A stretch of DNA of 64,000 bases from Psychromonas arctica DSM 14288 (GTDB lineage Bacteria; Pseudomonadota; Gammaproteobacteria; Enterobacterales; Psychromonadaceae), in the NCBI RefSeq assembly GCF_000482725.1, contig NZ_AXWP01000026.1:1-64000 (forward strand), in the 5' to 3' direction. The position numbers and the translations under genes were made by a program. Positions within the stretch are counted from its first letter, which is position 1. Each line of letters starts with the position of its first letter. Shown in pieces: positions 17,478 to 26,262 of the stretch. Below the pieces are notes generated by a model, which saw only the letters and a list, made by a program, of their open reading frames with translations, had not been told where the DNA came from and did no database searches.

Positions 17478-18323
17478 TTAACCTTTAACAGCGCCTGCTG
17501 TGAGTCCTTTAACGAAATACTTGCCGGCAACGATATAGACGAACAAGGTAGGTAGCGCAGCAATAATGGCAGCTGCCATATCTACGTTATATTCTTTGAC
17601 GCCTGTACTCGTATTAACCAGATTATTCAGTGCAACTGTAATGGGCTGCGAATCTCCTGATGAATAAACGACGCCAAATAAGAAGTCATTCCATATTTGT
17701 GTAAACTGCCAAATCACCGATACAACAATGATGGGTATTGAAAGAGGTAGAATAATACGGTGGAAAATCATCCAAAATCCAGCACCGTCAATACGTGCGG
17801 CATTCACTAATTCTGAAGGAATGCTGATGTAATAATTACGGAAAAATAATGTAGTAAATGCCAGGCCATAAATGATGTGTACCATGATCAAGCCAGAGGT
17901 GGTTCCTGCAAGGCCAAGAAAACCTAGCATGCGCGCCATTGGCAATAGGACAACCTGAAATGGGATCATCGTACCAATCAGCAACATGCCAAAAAATAGA
18001 GTGCTACCACGAAACTTCCATTTGGTTAGTACATAACCATTTAATGCACCTATTACAGTAGAAATGATGACGGCAGGTACTACGATCAATACTGAGTTCC
18101 AGAAGTAGCCTTTGAGCCCCTCGCAACTTACTCCTGTACAGGCAGCCCCCCATGCTTTATCCCACGAATCAAAGTTCAATGCCTGTGGCATTGATAATAA
18201 GGTGCCTGAACGGATTTCATCCAAGTCTTTGAGCGAAGTGATCACCATAACCACGAGAGGCAATAAATATATAAGGGCAGCAAAGCCTAGAATGCTATAA
18301 ATCAAAACTCTTTTAATGTTCAT
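17478..18323 (-). CDS. Sugar ABC transporter permease, MalG/GtsC-like
   Basis: This inner-membrane permease of 281 residues has about six hydrophobic segments. The EAA loop that contacts the ATPase reads NAARIDGAGFWMIFHRIILP, typical of the MalG side of carbohydrate ABC importers. A short periplasmic loop with two cysteines (GAACTGVSCEG) occurs near residue 60. The start overlaps the end of the upstream permease gene by 11 bp, showing tight operon organisation; GGGAG precedes the ATG. It would pair with the MalF-like permease to form the channel for the glucose-type binding protein. Confidence 0.92.
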   Translation of the reverse strand: MNIKRVLIYSILGFAALIYLLPLVVMVITSLKDLDEIRSGTLLSMPQALNFDSWDKAWGAACTGVSCEGLKGYFWNSVLIVVPAVIISTVIGALNGYVLTKWKFRGSTLFFGMLLIGTMIPFQVVLLPMARMLGFLGLAGTTSGLIMVHIIYGLAFTTLFFRNYYISIPSELVNAARIDGAGFWMIFHRIILPLSIPIIVVSVIWQFTQIWNDFLFGVVYSSGDSQPITVALNNLVNTSTGVKEYNVDMAAAIIAALPTLFVYIVAGKYFVKGLTAGAVKG

Positions 18324-19209
18324 TATTTTTCTCCCTTAGCTCCGAATATAGATACGGGACGATAATTGCAATAACCGCCATTAACATCATCATAGAAGCT
18401 GCTGAACCCAATCCAATTTGTCCGCGAGTAAAGGAAAATGTATACATAAAGGTAGCGGGGACATCGGTCGCGAATCCGGGCCCACCACCCGTTAAAGCAA
18501 TAATTAGGTCGAAGCTCTTAATCGCAATATGGGTCAGTATTATAAATGCACTGAAAAATACGGGGCGTAACCCTGGAATAATTATTTTCCGATAGATAAG
18601 TGGCATTGAAGCACCATCAACCTTAGCTGCTTTAATTATATTGTCATCAACGCCTCGTAAACCGGCAAGGCATAGTGCCATAACGAAACCAGATGATTGC
18701 CAGACACCTGCGATAACGACGGTATAGATCGCCATATCCGTGTTCACTAACCAATCAAAAGTGAATGATTCAAACCCCATTTCGCGTACTAGCCGTTGGA
18801 TCCCCAGTTCAGGATTTAATATCCACTTCCAGGCCGTACCTGTCACAATAAAAGAGAGTGCCATCGGGTATAAATAGATGGTGCGAATAGCGCCTTCAGC
18901 ACGAATTTTCTGATCAAGAAAAATCGCCATAAATAACCCAAGTAATAAACAAATTACAATGAATAAAACGCCGAATATAAAAAGGTTTTCAGCGGCTACC
19001 CACCAACGATCATTGGCAAACAACTTTTCATATTGGATGAACCCGGCCCAATCATACTTTGGTAACATACGAGAGGAACTAAAGGATAACCAAGCATTCA
19101 TTAACATAAAGCCGTAGATAAAAATCACTGCCACAACAAAGGTTGGCGCTACGACTAGTTTTGGTAATAATTCCCCTAGCGATTGACGGGGAGCGCTGGA
19201 TTTATTCAT
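18313..19209 (-). CDS. Sugar ABC transporter permease, MalF/GtsB-like
   Basis: This 298-residue inner-membrane permease has six main hydrophobic segments and the EAA loop KAAKVDGASMPLIYRKIIIP. The ALTGGGPGFATD stretch is common in MalF-type sugar permeases. It lies 101 bp after the binding-protein gene and overlaps the next permease by 11 bp. The order binding protein, permease, permease, ATPase matches the Pseudomonas gts/glt glucose importer operon. Function as a glucose channel is inferred from this layout and from the binding protein. Confidence 0.92.
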   Translation of the reverse strand: MNKSSAPRQSLGELLPKLVVAPTFVVAVIFIYGFMLMNAWLSFSSSRMLPKYDWAGFIQYEKLFANDRWWVAAENLFIFGVLFIVICLLLGLFMAIFLDQKIRAEGAIRTIYLYPMALSFIVTGTAWKWILNPELGIQRLVREMGFESFTFDWLVNTDMAIYTVVIAGVWQSSGFVMALCLAGLRGVDDNIIKAAKVDGASMPLIYRKIIIPGLRPVFFSAFIILTHIAIKSFDLIIALTGGGPGFATDVPATFMYTFSFTRGQIGLGSAASMMMLMAVIAIIVPYLYSELREKNNEH

Positions 19210-19310
19210 AAGAAGATGGATCCTCTTAAATAGCTAAATGAGATAGCTAAAATGAAAGCCGGGTATCAACTAGAAATAGCTGATAACCGGATGAATTAAA
19301 GGATTAGACT

Positions 19311-20561
19311 TTATTGAGCGGCTGCGACTGCTTTTACTAGTTTTGCAGCTGCGGCTTCTGCCGTTATTGAATCTGAGTTGTAAAACTCAGTAATGGTGTC
19401 GAAGATAGCACCTTGAGTAGAAGAGAACGTAGACATACCGTGCGCCATACTGGGTAGTAAGGTGTTTGCTTTAGCCGTTCTTACAAAGTCTTTTGCTGAT
19501 ATTTTTGCACAGTCATCAAACTTATCCATAGGTAGGTTCAAACGAGCAGGAATTGAGCCTTTGTTGAGGTTGAATATCTCCTGGAAAGCTGGACTTAGTA
19601 TAGTACTCGCTAAATCGTTTTGGCCTTTTTGTAGTTCTTTGTCATCCACTTCAAACATCACAAAACTGTCGATATTAAAGGTGTAATCGTTGGTTGTACC
19701 TGGTGCAGCTACGCATAGGTAATCTTTACCCGGCATTTTACCAGCAGCAGTGAATTCACCTTTTGCCCAATCTCCCATGAATTGCATACCTGCTTCGCCA
19801 TTAATAACCATGGCTGTCGCTAGATTCCAATCACGTCCCGGTGAACCTGCATCTGTGTAGCCTTTGATTTTATGGAAAACCTTCAAGGCCTTAATCATGG
19901 TAGGGCTGTTCAATGATTTAGGATCTAAATCAATGAATGCTTTGTTATAAAATTCTGCACCAGCGGTACCTAATACCACTGTTTCAAACGTTGTTGCGTC
20001 TTGCCAAGGCTGTCCGCCATGGGCAACAGCCGTCATGCCCGCTGCTTTAATTTTGTCTGCAGCAATAAAAAACTCATCCCACGTTGTCGGCACAGTTGCA
20101 CCCGCTTTTTCAAATACTTCAGGGTTCGTCCACATCCAGTTTACACGGTGAACGTTAACCGGAACGGCTACATATTCACCTTTGTATTTCATTGTGTTCG
20201 AAACAACAGTAGGTAACAGTTCATCCCAACCTTCTGCTTTAGCTAGGTCGTCAAGATTAGCTAATACGCCTTCTTCCCCCCATTCCTGAATGCTTGGGCC
20301 TTTGATTTGCGCAGCTACAGGAGGATTACCAGAAACGACACGAGACTTTAACACCGTCATAGCACTTTCACCGCCACCGCCTGCAACCGCAAAATCTTTC
20401 CATACATGGCCTTTGGCTTCTAACATTGTTTTTAGCTCTGCAATCGATTTAGCTTCACCGCCAGAAGTCCACCAATGCAATACTTCTACTTCTGCAGCTT
20501 GTGCTGCCACTGAAAGACCCAGTGCTAATGAAACACCCAGAACCATTTTTGAAATTTTCAT
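19311..20561 (-). CDS. Sugar ABC transporter substrate-binding protein, glucose-type (GtsA-like)
   Basis: This is a periplasmic solute-binding protein of 416 residues. A cleavable signal peptide (KMVLGVSLALGLSVAAQA) ends near residue 22. The mature start EVEVLHWWTSGGEAKSIAELK, the segments PPVAAQIKGPSIQEWGEEG and VNVHRVNWMW, and the GEAGMQFMGDWAKGEF motif match the glucose/mannose binding proteins related to Pseudomonas GtsA/GltB. It is the first gene of a four-gene minus-strand operon, with GGGAAG before the ATG. Glucose is the likely ligand, since gcd lies next to the operon, but mannose, glucosides or oligosaccharides remain possible. Confidence 0.9.
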   Translation of the reverse strand: MKISKMVLGVSLALGLSVAAQAAEVEVLHWWTSGGEAKSIAELKTMLEAKGHVWKDFAVAGGGGESAMTVLKSRVVSGNPPVAAQIKGPSIQEWGEEGVLANLDDLAKAEGWDELLPTVVSNTMKYKGEYVAVPVNVHRVNWMWTNPEVFEKAGATVPTTWDEFFIAADKIKAAGMTAVAHGGQPWQDATTFETVVLGTAGAEFYNKAFIDLDPKSLNSPTMIKALKVFHKIKGYTDAGSPGRDWNLATAMVINGEAGMQFMGDWAKGEFTAAGKMPGKDYLCVAAPGTTNDYTFNIDSFVMFEVDDKELQKGQNDLASTILSPAFQEIFNLNKGSIPARLNLPMDKFDDCAKISAKDFVRTAKANTLLPSMAHGMSTFSSTQGAIFDTITEFYNSDSITAEAAAAKLVKAVAAAQ

Positions 20562-20860
20562 ATGACTTCCCTTATCAAAAAAAACTGATAGCGGTAATGC
20601 TGATCAGACTGAAAATTTAGCGAATAGCCATTATTTTTTAATGCTAAATAATGTCATTTATGTTGTGAAATAAGTGCTTTAACAACTATTTAAAATAGTC
20701 CGCTAAGCAAAAGACTATAACTGAAAACTTAAATATGTGGTGATTAAACAAACAAGAGTTGTGATATTGATGTTAATAATATTTGACAAGTGTTTGCTTT
20801 AAAATATAGAAACTTACAATGAAAGGTGGGGGCAAATTTTTCTATTTTCACTGAATAATG

Positions 20861-21035
20861 GCGGTGAAGTAGTTGGCTTCTCCGGGTCGGAAAAAGGCTT
20901 CCCAGAATGGCTAGTAACGGATGTGTTGGTAAATTTTTTTATAAAAAGTGCTCAGTCACGATGGCAGAATATATCCGTTTTGTAGAAGAAGGGATAGAGC
21001 CATTTTCGATGATTTACAGCATCAAATATATTTAA
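20861..21035 (+). pseudogene. Remnant of an IS200-like REP-associated (RAYT) transposase, C-terminal part
   Basis: Translation gives SEKGFPEWLVTDVLVNFF in one frame and then, after a shift, AEYIRFVEEGIEPFSMIYS in another, ending at TAA 21033-21035. The pattern W-L-x-D-x-VL-x-FF followed by a Y-x-x-FV-x-EG helix is characteristic of the C-terminal part of RAYT (Y1, DUF1568) transposases. The HUH motif and catalytic tyrosine are absent, and a frameshift interrupts what remains, so it cannot be active. It may be linked to the dispersed repeats at 1406 and 16137. Confidence 0.6.
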
Positions 21036-21170
21036 GGGATAATGCTTTATGTAGGAAAATATCAATTATTAACAAAAGATGAATGACTAAAAGCGGAGTT
21101 AATTGCTAAAATTTAACGTTATAAATTGACTAAAAAAGTATATTCTACCTTAATATCTGTTAATGAATCC

Positions 21171-21219
21171 CCCTGTTAATGAATAACTATGTTGAGTCAA
21201 CGCTTAACAGGGTTTTTAT
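21171..21219 (+). terminator. Hairpin with T-run after the transposase remnant
   Basis: CCCTGTTAA (21171-21179) pairs with TTAACAGGG (21204-21212) and is followed by TTTTTATT. The loop of 24 nt is long for an intrinsic terminator but contains no competing gene. Confidence 0.5.
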
Positions 21220-21458
21220 TATCATAAAATTTATGACTTAAAGATATCTGTTACAGATAACGGTTAACGTAAACCTTACCCAAATTAACAACCATTTTTA
21301 TATCTAAAAAGGCTGTCAGTGTTTCACTATTACCAATGTTAATAAATGAATGGTAGTAAATGCGTGTTATTAACCTGTATTCAGTGAACTTTCAGTTTTT
21401 CTAAAGCAAACCTTAAGTTTCAAAAGATAGGATATCTGCATTATTTAATTATGCAGAT

Positions 21459-21731
21459 ATGTTAATGAAAAAAATCAATCCAATGACTCTAAAGCTCGCG
21501 TCAATGAATGTACTTCAAGCGCTCTCATCTCTTGTCTATTTTATTATTTATCTCAATTTTTTAATATTGATTCTGGTTGCGCTGTTGCTGGCCGTTATTG
21601 CTTGGTTTTGTGCTTCCATACATTTGTCGCTAAAGCCATTTTTTACGTCTTTTACACAATCCTTAAGCTCTTTTTTTAAATCTTATTTTTCTTCTGCTAA
21701 GCTTTCAACCTTTTGTTTTAAAAGGAAGTAA
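21459..21731 (+). CDS. Putative small membrane protein, uncertain
   Basis: The frame encodes 90 residues with one long hydrophobic stretch at about 20-55 (LVYFIIYLNFLILILVALLLAVIAWF, roughly) and a basic, serine- and phenylalanine-rich tail. The start could be 21459 or the ATG at 21465; neither has a clear ribosome site. A strong terminator hairpin follows 52 bp after the stop, which favours a real transcript ending here. No family is recognised, and low-complexity composition means it could be a chance frame. Confidence 0.4.
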   Translation: MLMKKINPMTLKLASMNVLQALSSLVYFIIYLNFLILILVALLLAVIAWFCASIHLSLKPFFTSFTQSLSSFFKSYFSSAKLSTFCFKRK

Positions 21732-21783
21732 ACTTTTTATCTGAACTGATTTAAATCATTAAGCCGGTTAGTTAAGGTTAACT

Positions 21784-21810
21784 ACCGTTTTGAAAAAAAA
21801 CGGTGTTTTT
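21784..21810 (+). terminator. Intrinsic terminator upstream of the sulfatase-fold gene
   Basis: ACCGTTTT (21784-21791) and AAAACGGT (21797-21804) form an 8-bp stem with a 5-nt loop, followed by G and five T. It ends 31 bp before the next start codon, isolating that gene from upstream transcription. Confidence 0.75.
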
Positions 21811-21841
21811 CAATTCGACTGATAATAATTAAGAGAAATAA

Positions 21842-23806
21842 ATGCAACGTTTAAAAGCAAAATTAGGTCCGATTTATCCCATTTTGATTACCAGCTTAGT
21901 TATCTTGTTGATCTTTACTGTGTCACGTTTAAGTTTGTCTATTTGGCAGTTCGATAGAGTGAGCGAGGCAGATGGGTGGCTACTTGTTTTTAGTCGTGGC
22001 CTTAGAATAGATATTGCTTCAATCAGTTACCTGCTTGTTTTACCTGCATTATTGATGAGTTTGCTATCGGGTAAACATGTATTGGGTCAAGTGTGTATTT
22101 GGCTATTAAGAGGGTGGATAATTTTTGGTTTGTGGTTGATTGTTTATATGGAAGTGGTCACGCCAGCTTTTATTATTGAATATGACTTACGTCCCAATAG
22201 GTTGTTTATTGAGTATTTAATTTATCCCAAAGAAGTGCTCTCGATGCTGTGGGGTGGTTATAAAATTGAGTTATTAATCGCATTACTTGCCTCAGTGTTG
22301 GCACTAATAATAGGCTGGAAGTTGAGTGGTTCTGTTACAAAAGGGCTTACTTATCCTAATTGGAAATGGCGACCTGTTATTGCCATTGTTGTGGTAGCGA
22401 TGTGTGTGATGGGGGGCCGTTCAACATTAGGACATCGCCCATTAAACCCTTCAATGGTTGCCTTTTCGAGCGACCCATTAATCAATGATTTAACCTTGAA
22501 TTCTGCTTATTCATTAATGTTTGCTATTAAACAAATGACGAGTGAGCAAAGTGCCGAAGATTTTTATCCTAAAATGGATCCTGCCACTATTATTTCGGAA
22601 GTAAGAGCTTCAATGAATATTGATTCCTCTGCTTTTGTTGAAGATGTTAAACCTACGCTGGCGAACCATGTTGCTTCCTATCAAGGTAAACCCAAAAATA
22701 TCGTTATTTTATTATTAGAAAGCCATGGTGCACGTTATGTAAAAAGTCTTGGTGGTAAGGATTTATCTCCTAATTTAGATAAATTGTACCAACAAGGGTG
22801 GGGATTTGAACGTCTCTACGCAACTGGAACTCGCTCAGTACGTGGCATTGAAGCGGTGACGACGGGGTTCTCCCCCACACCAGCACGCTCTGTCGTTAAG
22901 CTAGGGAAAAGCCAAACTAACTTTTTTAGCATTGCTGATTTATTAAAAGAACAGCAATATCACACGCAGTTTATTTATGGCGGTGAAAGCCATTTTGATA
23001 ATATGAAAAGCTTTTTCCTAGGAAATGGGTTCGTTGATATGCAAGATTTTCCTACTTTTAAGTCTCCAGCTTTTGTGGGTTCTTGGGGAGCGTGTGATGA
23101 AGATTTATATGAGAAAGCAGATCAACAGTTTTCAGCGTTGACTGAGCAAGGTAAACCCTTTTTCAGCCTTGTTTTTTCATCATCTAATCATACGCCTTAT
23201 GACTATCCAGATAACAAAATTAGCTTGTATAACGAACCTAAACAGAGTGTCGAAAATGCCGTTAAATATGCGGATTTTGCCTTGGGTCAGTTTGTTGCAA
23301 AAGCTAAAAAGTCAGCGTACTGGAATGACACCGTATTTGTGGTGGTGGCTGACCACGACGCTAGTGCAGGTGGCGCTTTAACCGTTCCTATTGGTCATTT
23401 TAAAATCCCTGCGGTTATATTTGGTGGTGGTATCGAACATCGTGCGGATAGTCGTTTAGTGAGCCAACTTGATTTGGTTCCTACCTTGTTATCATTAGCG
23501 GGAATTAATAGCCAGAACCCAATTATTGGGCATGATTTAACTAAAGTGCTTCCCGTAGAAAAACAACGTGCGATGATGCAGCGCGGTAATGACTTTGCTT
23601 GGATGACAGAAGATAATCAAGTGGTGGTTTTTCGCCCAGGTAAAGCGATTGCTTCTTACCGTTATGATCCTATCCTAGAGTCAGTGACTGCGCATCCTGT
23701 ACAACAAAGTATTATTACTCGTGCACACGCTAATGCGATGTGGGGAAGTTTAGCCTTTAAGAATGATTATTATACGGCCCAACAAAGCTATCTTTTTACT
23801 CAGTAA
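21842..23806 (+). CDS. LtaS/MdoB-like membrane phosphoglycerol/phosphoethanolamine-type transferase
   Basis: The 654-residue protein has five N-terminal membrane helices (about 12-195) and a periplasmic alkaline-phosphatase-fold domain (about 285-620), the layout of LTA synthase, MdoB and related enzymes. Metal-site residues include Glu293 (LLESHG), the probable nucleophile Thr330 (GTRSVRGIEA), YGGESHFD and VADHDASAGG. The E-x-H-G and GTRS-x-RG-x-E signature belongs to the COG1368 group present in many Gram-negatives. These enzymes move phosphoglycerol or similar head groups onto periplasmic glucans or lipids; the acceptor here is unknown. AGAG precedes the ATG. It stands alone behind a terminator. 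Confidence 0.88.
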   Translation: MQRLKAKLGPIYPILITSLVILLIFTVSRLSLSIWQFDRVSEADGWLLVFSRGLRIDIASISYLLVLPALLMSLLSGKHVLGQVCIWLLRGWIIFGLWLIVYMEVVTPAFIIEYDLRPNRLFIEYLIYPKEVLSMLWGGYKIELLIALLASVLALIIGWKLSGSVTKGLTYPNWKWRPVIAIVVVAMCVMGGRSTLGHRPLNPSMVAFSSDPLINDLTLNSAYSLMFAIKQMTSEQSAEDFYPKMDPATIISEVRASMNIDSSAFVEDVKPTLANHVASYQGKPKNIVILLLESHGARYVKSLGGKDLSPNLDKLYQQGWGFERLYATGTRSVRGIEAVTTGFSPTPARSVVKLGKSQTNFFSIADLLKEQQYHTQFIYGGESHFDNMKSFFLGNGFVDMQDFPTFKSPAFVGSWGACDEDLYEKADQQFSALTEQGKPFFSLVFSSSNHTPYDYPDNKISLYNEPKQSVENAVKYADFALGQFVAKAKKSAYWNDTVFVVVADHDASAGGALTVPIGHFKIPAVIFGGGIEHRADSRLVSQLDLVPTLLSLAGINSQNPIIGHDLTKVLPVEKQRAMMQRGNDFAWMTEDNQVVVFRPGKAIASYRYDPILESVTAHPVQQSIITRAHANAMWGSLAFKNDYYTAQQSYLFTQ

Positions 23807-23862
23807 TAAACGAGTTTAGCCCTTCGTTTATTACACCTCCCAAAAAGATAACCTGCATTAAA

Positions 23863-23883
23863 ACGGCGACTATTGCTCGCCGT
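23863..23883 (+). other. GC-rich hairpin after the transferase gene
   Basis: ACGGCGA (23863-23869) and TCGCCGT (23877-23883) form a perfect 7-bp stem with a 7-nt loop 57 bp after the stop. There is no T-run, so a terminator role is unsure. A 41-codon frame with a hydrophobic start lies at 23942-24067 but has no ribosome site and is not called. Confidence 0.4.
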
Positions 23884-24091
23884 AATCCTCATTCTGCGAT
23901 TAAAACTATCATTAAGTTGTGCTAAATATCATTAAATCATTATGAGTTGGTTGAATAAGTGGTTACTTTTGCTACCTTTATTTGCACATGGAATAGAAAA
24001 TAATGGTGTTGTTGATATAAATGCAATGATCAGCAATCATTATTTTTTAAAAATCATCTCGGCTTAGAGATTTAATAGAAGGATCGCTACC

Positions 24092-24565
24092 TTGAAAAAA
24101 TTTATATTATCGCTATTTCTTGTGTTTAATGTGCAGCAAACCACCGCTACAGAGTTACTTAATAAAATGTTCATCTGTCAAAGTTGGCTTGATTTTGTTG
24201 AAGGTAACATTGCCTCACCTCCACCTAAGTATGACAAAAAAAGATTAACCCTAATTCGCACAGGCTTAGAAAATTTTAACCGCTATATACAAACTGAAAT
24301 TATTGACCCTGATGTATTAGCGCGCGTTGGTGGTGACAAAGCTTTAGCAAACCAAGTACAAGTTAAACTTGATGAGAAAAAAGCGTTATTAGTTGACAGT
24401 CTCGAAGATCATTATCCTCACAATGATTTTAAGTTCGACCAGGTTATGGCACTTAATGATTGTGGTTTATTATCACCGCCACCTGCTGCAGGTTTTGATG
24501 AATTAAGAGTTTCATTAGATACGATGATTGATATGTTGAATATATATCCACGAGGCATGGATTGA
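24092..24565 (+). CDS. Hypothetical secreted protein
   Basis: The protein has 157 residues starting at TTG, with AAGGA 8 nt upstream. The first 20 residues (KKFILSLFLVFNVQQTTA) form a signal peptide, so the product is probably periplasmic. The mature part is mixed charged and contains two cysteines (ICQSW and NDCGLL) that could form a disulfide, and two proline clusters (SPPPKYD, SPPPAAG). No catalytic motif and no family is recognised. It stands alone between the LtaS-like gene and the VOC gene. Confidence 0.6.
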   Translation: MKKFILSLFLVFNVQQTTATELLNKMFICQSWLDFVEGNIASPPPKYDKKRLTLIRTGLENFNRYIQTEIIDPDVLARVGGDKALANQVQVKLDEKKALLVDSLEDHYPHNDFKFDQVMALNDCGLLSPPPAAGFDELRVSLDTMIDMLNIYPRGMD

Positions 24566-24945
24566 TGTTGGCTTTTTTAGCTTTTAGGTCGCTGGTGTTG
24601 GTTTTATCGCAGTCTGTTTACTGTTTCTTTAAGAACAGATGTTAATGTGATTCAAGAGACTGCATTCAGATTTTGTAGAAAGGTTGAGTTATTTATTTAA
24701 CCTGCTTACTTTGATAGTTTAGTTTGATAGCTTACTTTAATAGTTTAGTTTAGTTTACTAGGCTAATGACATTGTAGTTTATTGTAAATCTAACTTTCTT
24801 TAATATATGTTCATTAATCAAGCTGTCTTTTTAAACGGTTATTTTTGATGGGTTTACCAGTAGTGTTGTCATTTCAACAGACGACACCTAAGTGCAATTG
24901 AAATACGACACTTAGCAAAAATTAACTTTATGGGGTTTTCTTTCA
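24566..24945. other. Intergenic region, no gene seen
   Basis: The 380 bp are AT-rich with irregular repeats of TAGTTTAGTTT around 24715-24762 and an inverted repeat CTAAGTG / CACTTAG at 24888-24894 and 24909-24915 just before the VOC gene, possibly an operator. No frame or RNA gene is evident. Confidence 0.45.
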
Positions 24946-25326
24946 ATGCTTAAATCAATTCATCACGCCGCTATTATTTGCTCGGATTATACAGCCTCAA
25001 AGCATTTTTATACTTCAATTTTAAAGCTAGAGATCATCGCAGAAAATTACCGAGAGCAACGTGATTCTTATAAACTTGACCTTCAATTACCTGATGGAGG
25101 GCAAATAGAACTGTTTTCTTTTAATAATGCTCCTGAGCGACTAAGTTACCCTGAAGCATTAGGGCTTAGACATATAGCCTTTAGTGTAGATTGTGTGGAA
25201 TCGGTTAAAGCATATCTATTAGCCGAGGGGATTGAGGTTGAACCTATCAGAGTTGATGAGTTTACTAATAGAAAATATACTTTTTTTAGTGACCCTGATG
25301 GGTTGCCATTAGAGATTTATGAATAA
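24946..25326 (+). CDS. VOC superfamily protein, YaeR/GloA2-like
   Basis: This 126-residue vicinal-oxygen-chelate protein consists of two beta-alpha-beta-beta-beta modules. Likely metal ligands are a His in IHHAAI (6/7), Glu in GGQIELFSF, His in LRHIAFSV and Glu in LPLEIYE, the His-Glu-His-Glu set of glyoxalase I. The RHIAFSVD and SDPDGLPLEIYE motifs resemble E. coli YaeR and Gram-positive relatives. Real lactoylglutathione lyase activity has not been shown for most of this subgroup, so a detoxification role is only probable. It is a single gene 89 bp before the BLUF gene in the same direction. Confidence 0.85.
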   Translation: MLKSIHHAAIICSDYTASKHFYTSILKLEIIAENYREQRDSYKLDLQLPDGGQIELFSFNNAPERLSYPEALGLRHIAFSVDCVESVKAYLLAEGIEVEPIRVDEFTNRKYTFFSDPDGLPLEIYE

Positions 25327-25415
25327 AATAACGGCATTAATCACTGACTATTAAGTGTTTTAGTATCGCCTCTAAATTACGTCGCCTTTAAATTATTATC
25401 AATAGGTTAATATGT

Positions 25416-25835
25416 ATGTTTGAATTACTTTATACCAGTGTTGCCCCGCAGTGTTTATCAGAAGATGAACTTATGGATATTTTGCTCAAGGCACGAATTA
25501 AAAATCAGCAACTGGGGATCACCGGGATGATGATTTATCATGATCGAGAGATAATGCAAATATTGGAAGGCGATGAAAGCGCTGTTAAAGCCTTGTATCA
25601 AACTATATGTGAAGATCAACGACATACTCGTGTAAATATTTTTTATGAAGGACATATTGAAGAAAGAGCATTCCCTGAGTGGTCGATGGCGTTCAAGTCT
25701 TTAGATGAAGCTGCGGTTAAAAAAATCACACTCGGTTATGAAGGTTTAAATAAAAAATTGTCGCCGATGAATATGATAAAAAAGAGCAATAACAGAGGAA
25801 AAAAAGTATTGATTTCTTTGTGTGATAATTTTTAG
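25416..25835 (+). CDS. BLUF-domain blue-light photoreceptor (short type)
   Basis: This 139-residue protein is essentially one BLUF domain, which senses blue light through bound FAD. The photochemical residues are present: Tyr6 (LLYTSVA), Asn30 and Gln48 (MQILEG), plus Trp89 and Met91 (FPEWSMAF) of the C-terminal strand. LGITGMMIYHD matches the FAD-binding helix and strand. A tail of about 45 residues may be the output surface; no enzymatic domain is fused, so the protein must act on a separate partner, as short BLUF proteins such as PixD do. The neighbouring gene at 25966 and the two c-di-GMP enzymes in this window are possible but unproven partners. Confidence 0.92.
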   Translation: MFELLYTSVAPQCLSEDELMDILLKARIKNQQLGITGMMIYHDREIMQILEGDESAVKALYQTICEDQRHTRVNIFYEGHIEERAFPEWSMAFKSLDEAAVKKITLGYEGLNKKLSPMNMIKKSNNRGKKVLISLCDNF

Positions 25836-25965
25836 TAAGGACTTCTTGATACCGATTTATGTCTCTTTTACTGTAAGTACGTCATTGCTTCTAGTATATT
25901 TTTTGCGATCATGACACTGCCCTCGATTCGTTGATTTTATCCCTATTATCTATAAAAGGAAGCCC

Positions 25966-26262
25966 ATGAGCCTTTGTCACGAAGTTGCCATTTTTAAAGT
26001 AGAACAACAAAACATTCCCAAAGTGATTGAATTGAGCCTGTTAATTTTTAATGAAATTAATGCCAATGAAACCCTGATCACTTCTTACGATATACTGCAA
26101 AAAACCGGTGTGGAAGATGAGATCTGTTGGCAACTCACTTGGGTTGATCAACAAGCGGTTAAATCTACGGCGTTAAAATGGCCCACTTTTCCAAGTACCA
26201 AAGCATTAGAGTCATTGGTTGGTGAAAAGATCTATTATGGTCACTTTCTAAGTAAGATTTGA
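25966..26262 (+). CDS. Hypothetical protein, possible ferredoxin-like (ABM-type) fold
   Basis: The 98-residue cytoplasmic product has the order strand (EVAIFKV), helix (NIPKVIELSLLIFNEI), strand (TLITSYDILQK), strand (CWQLTWVD), helix (QQAVKSTALKWPTF and TKALESLV) and a short end (YYGHFL). That arrangement fits a dimeric alpha-beta barrel such as the ABM or NIPSNAP type, which includes small oxygenases and orphan proteins. AAGGAAG lies upstream of the ATG. It follows the BLUF gene by about 130 bp in the same direction. No catalytic residues can be assigned. Confidence 0.6.
   Translation: MSLCHEVAIFKVEQQNIPKVIELSLLIFNEINANETLITSYDILQKTGVEDEICWQLTWVDQQAVKSTALKWPTFPSTKALESLVGEKIYYGHFLSKI

Larger units (their letters stand above)
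20562..21458. other. Long intergenic region with decayed transposase and hairpin
   Basis: These 897 bp separate the divergent ABC operon from the next plus-strand gene. The first 300 bp are AT-rich and must include the operon promoter. A decayed REP-type transposase lies at 20861-21035 and a terminator-like hairpin at 21171-21219. Nothing else coding is evident. Confidence 0.6.

Noticed and set aside
23942-24067. 41-codon frame with a signal-peptide-like start
   Set aside because: No Shine-Dalgarno sequence and no similarity I can name; it may be a chance frame in AT-rich DNA.
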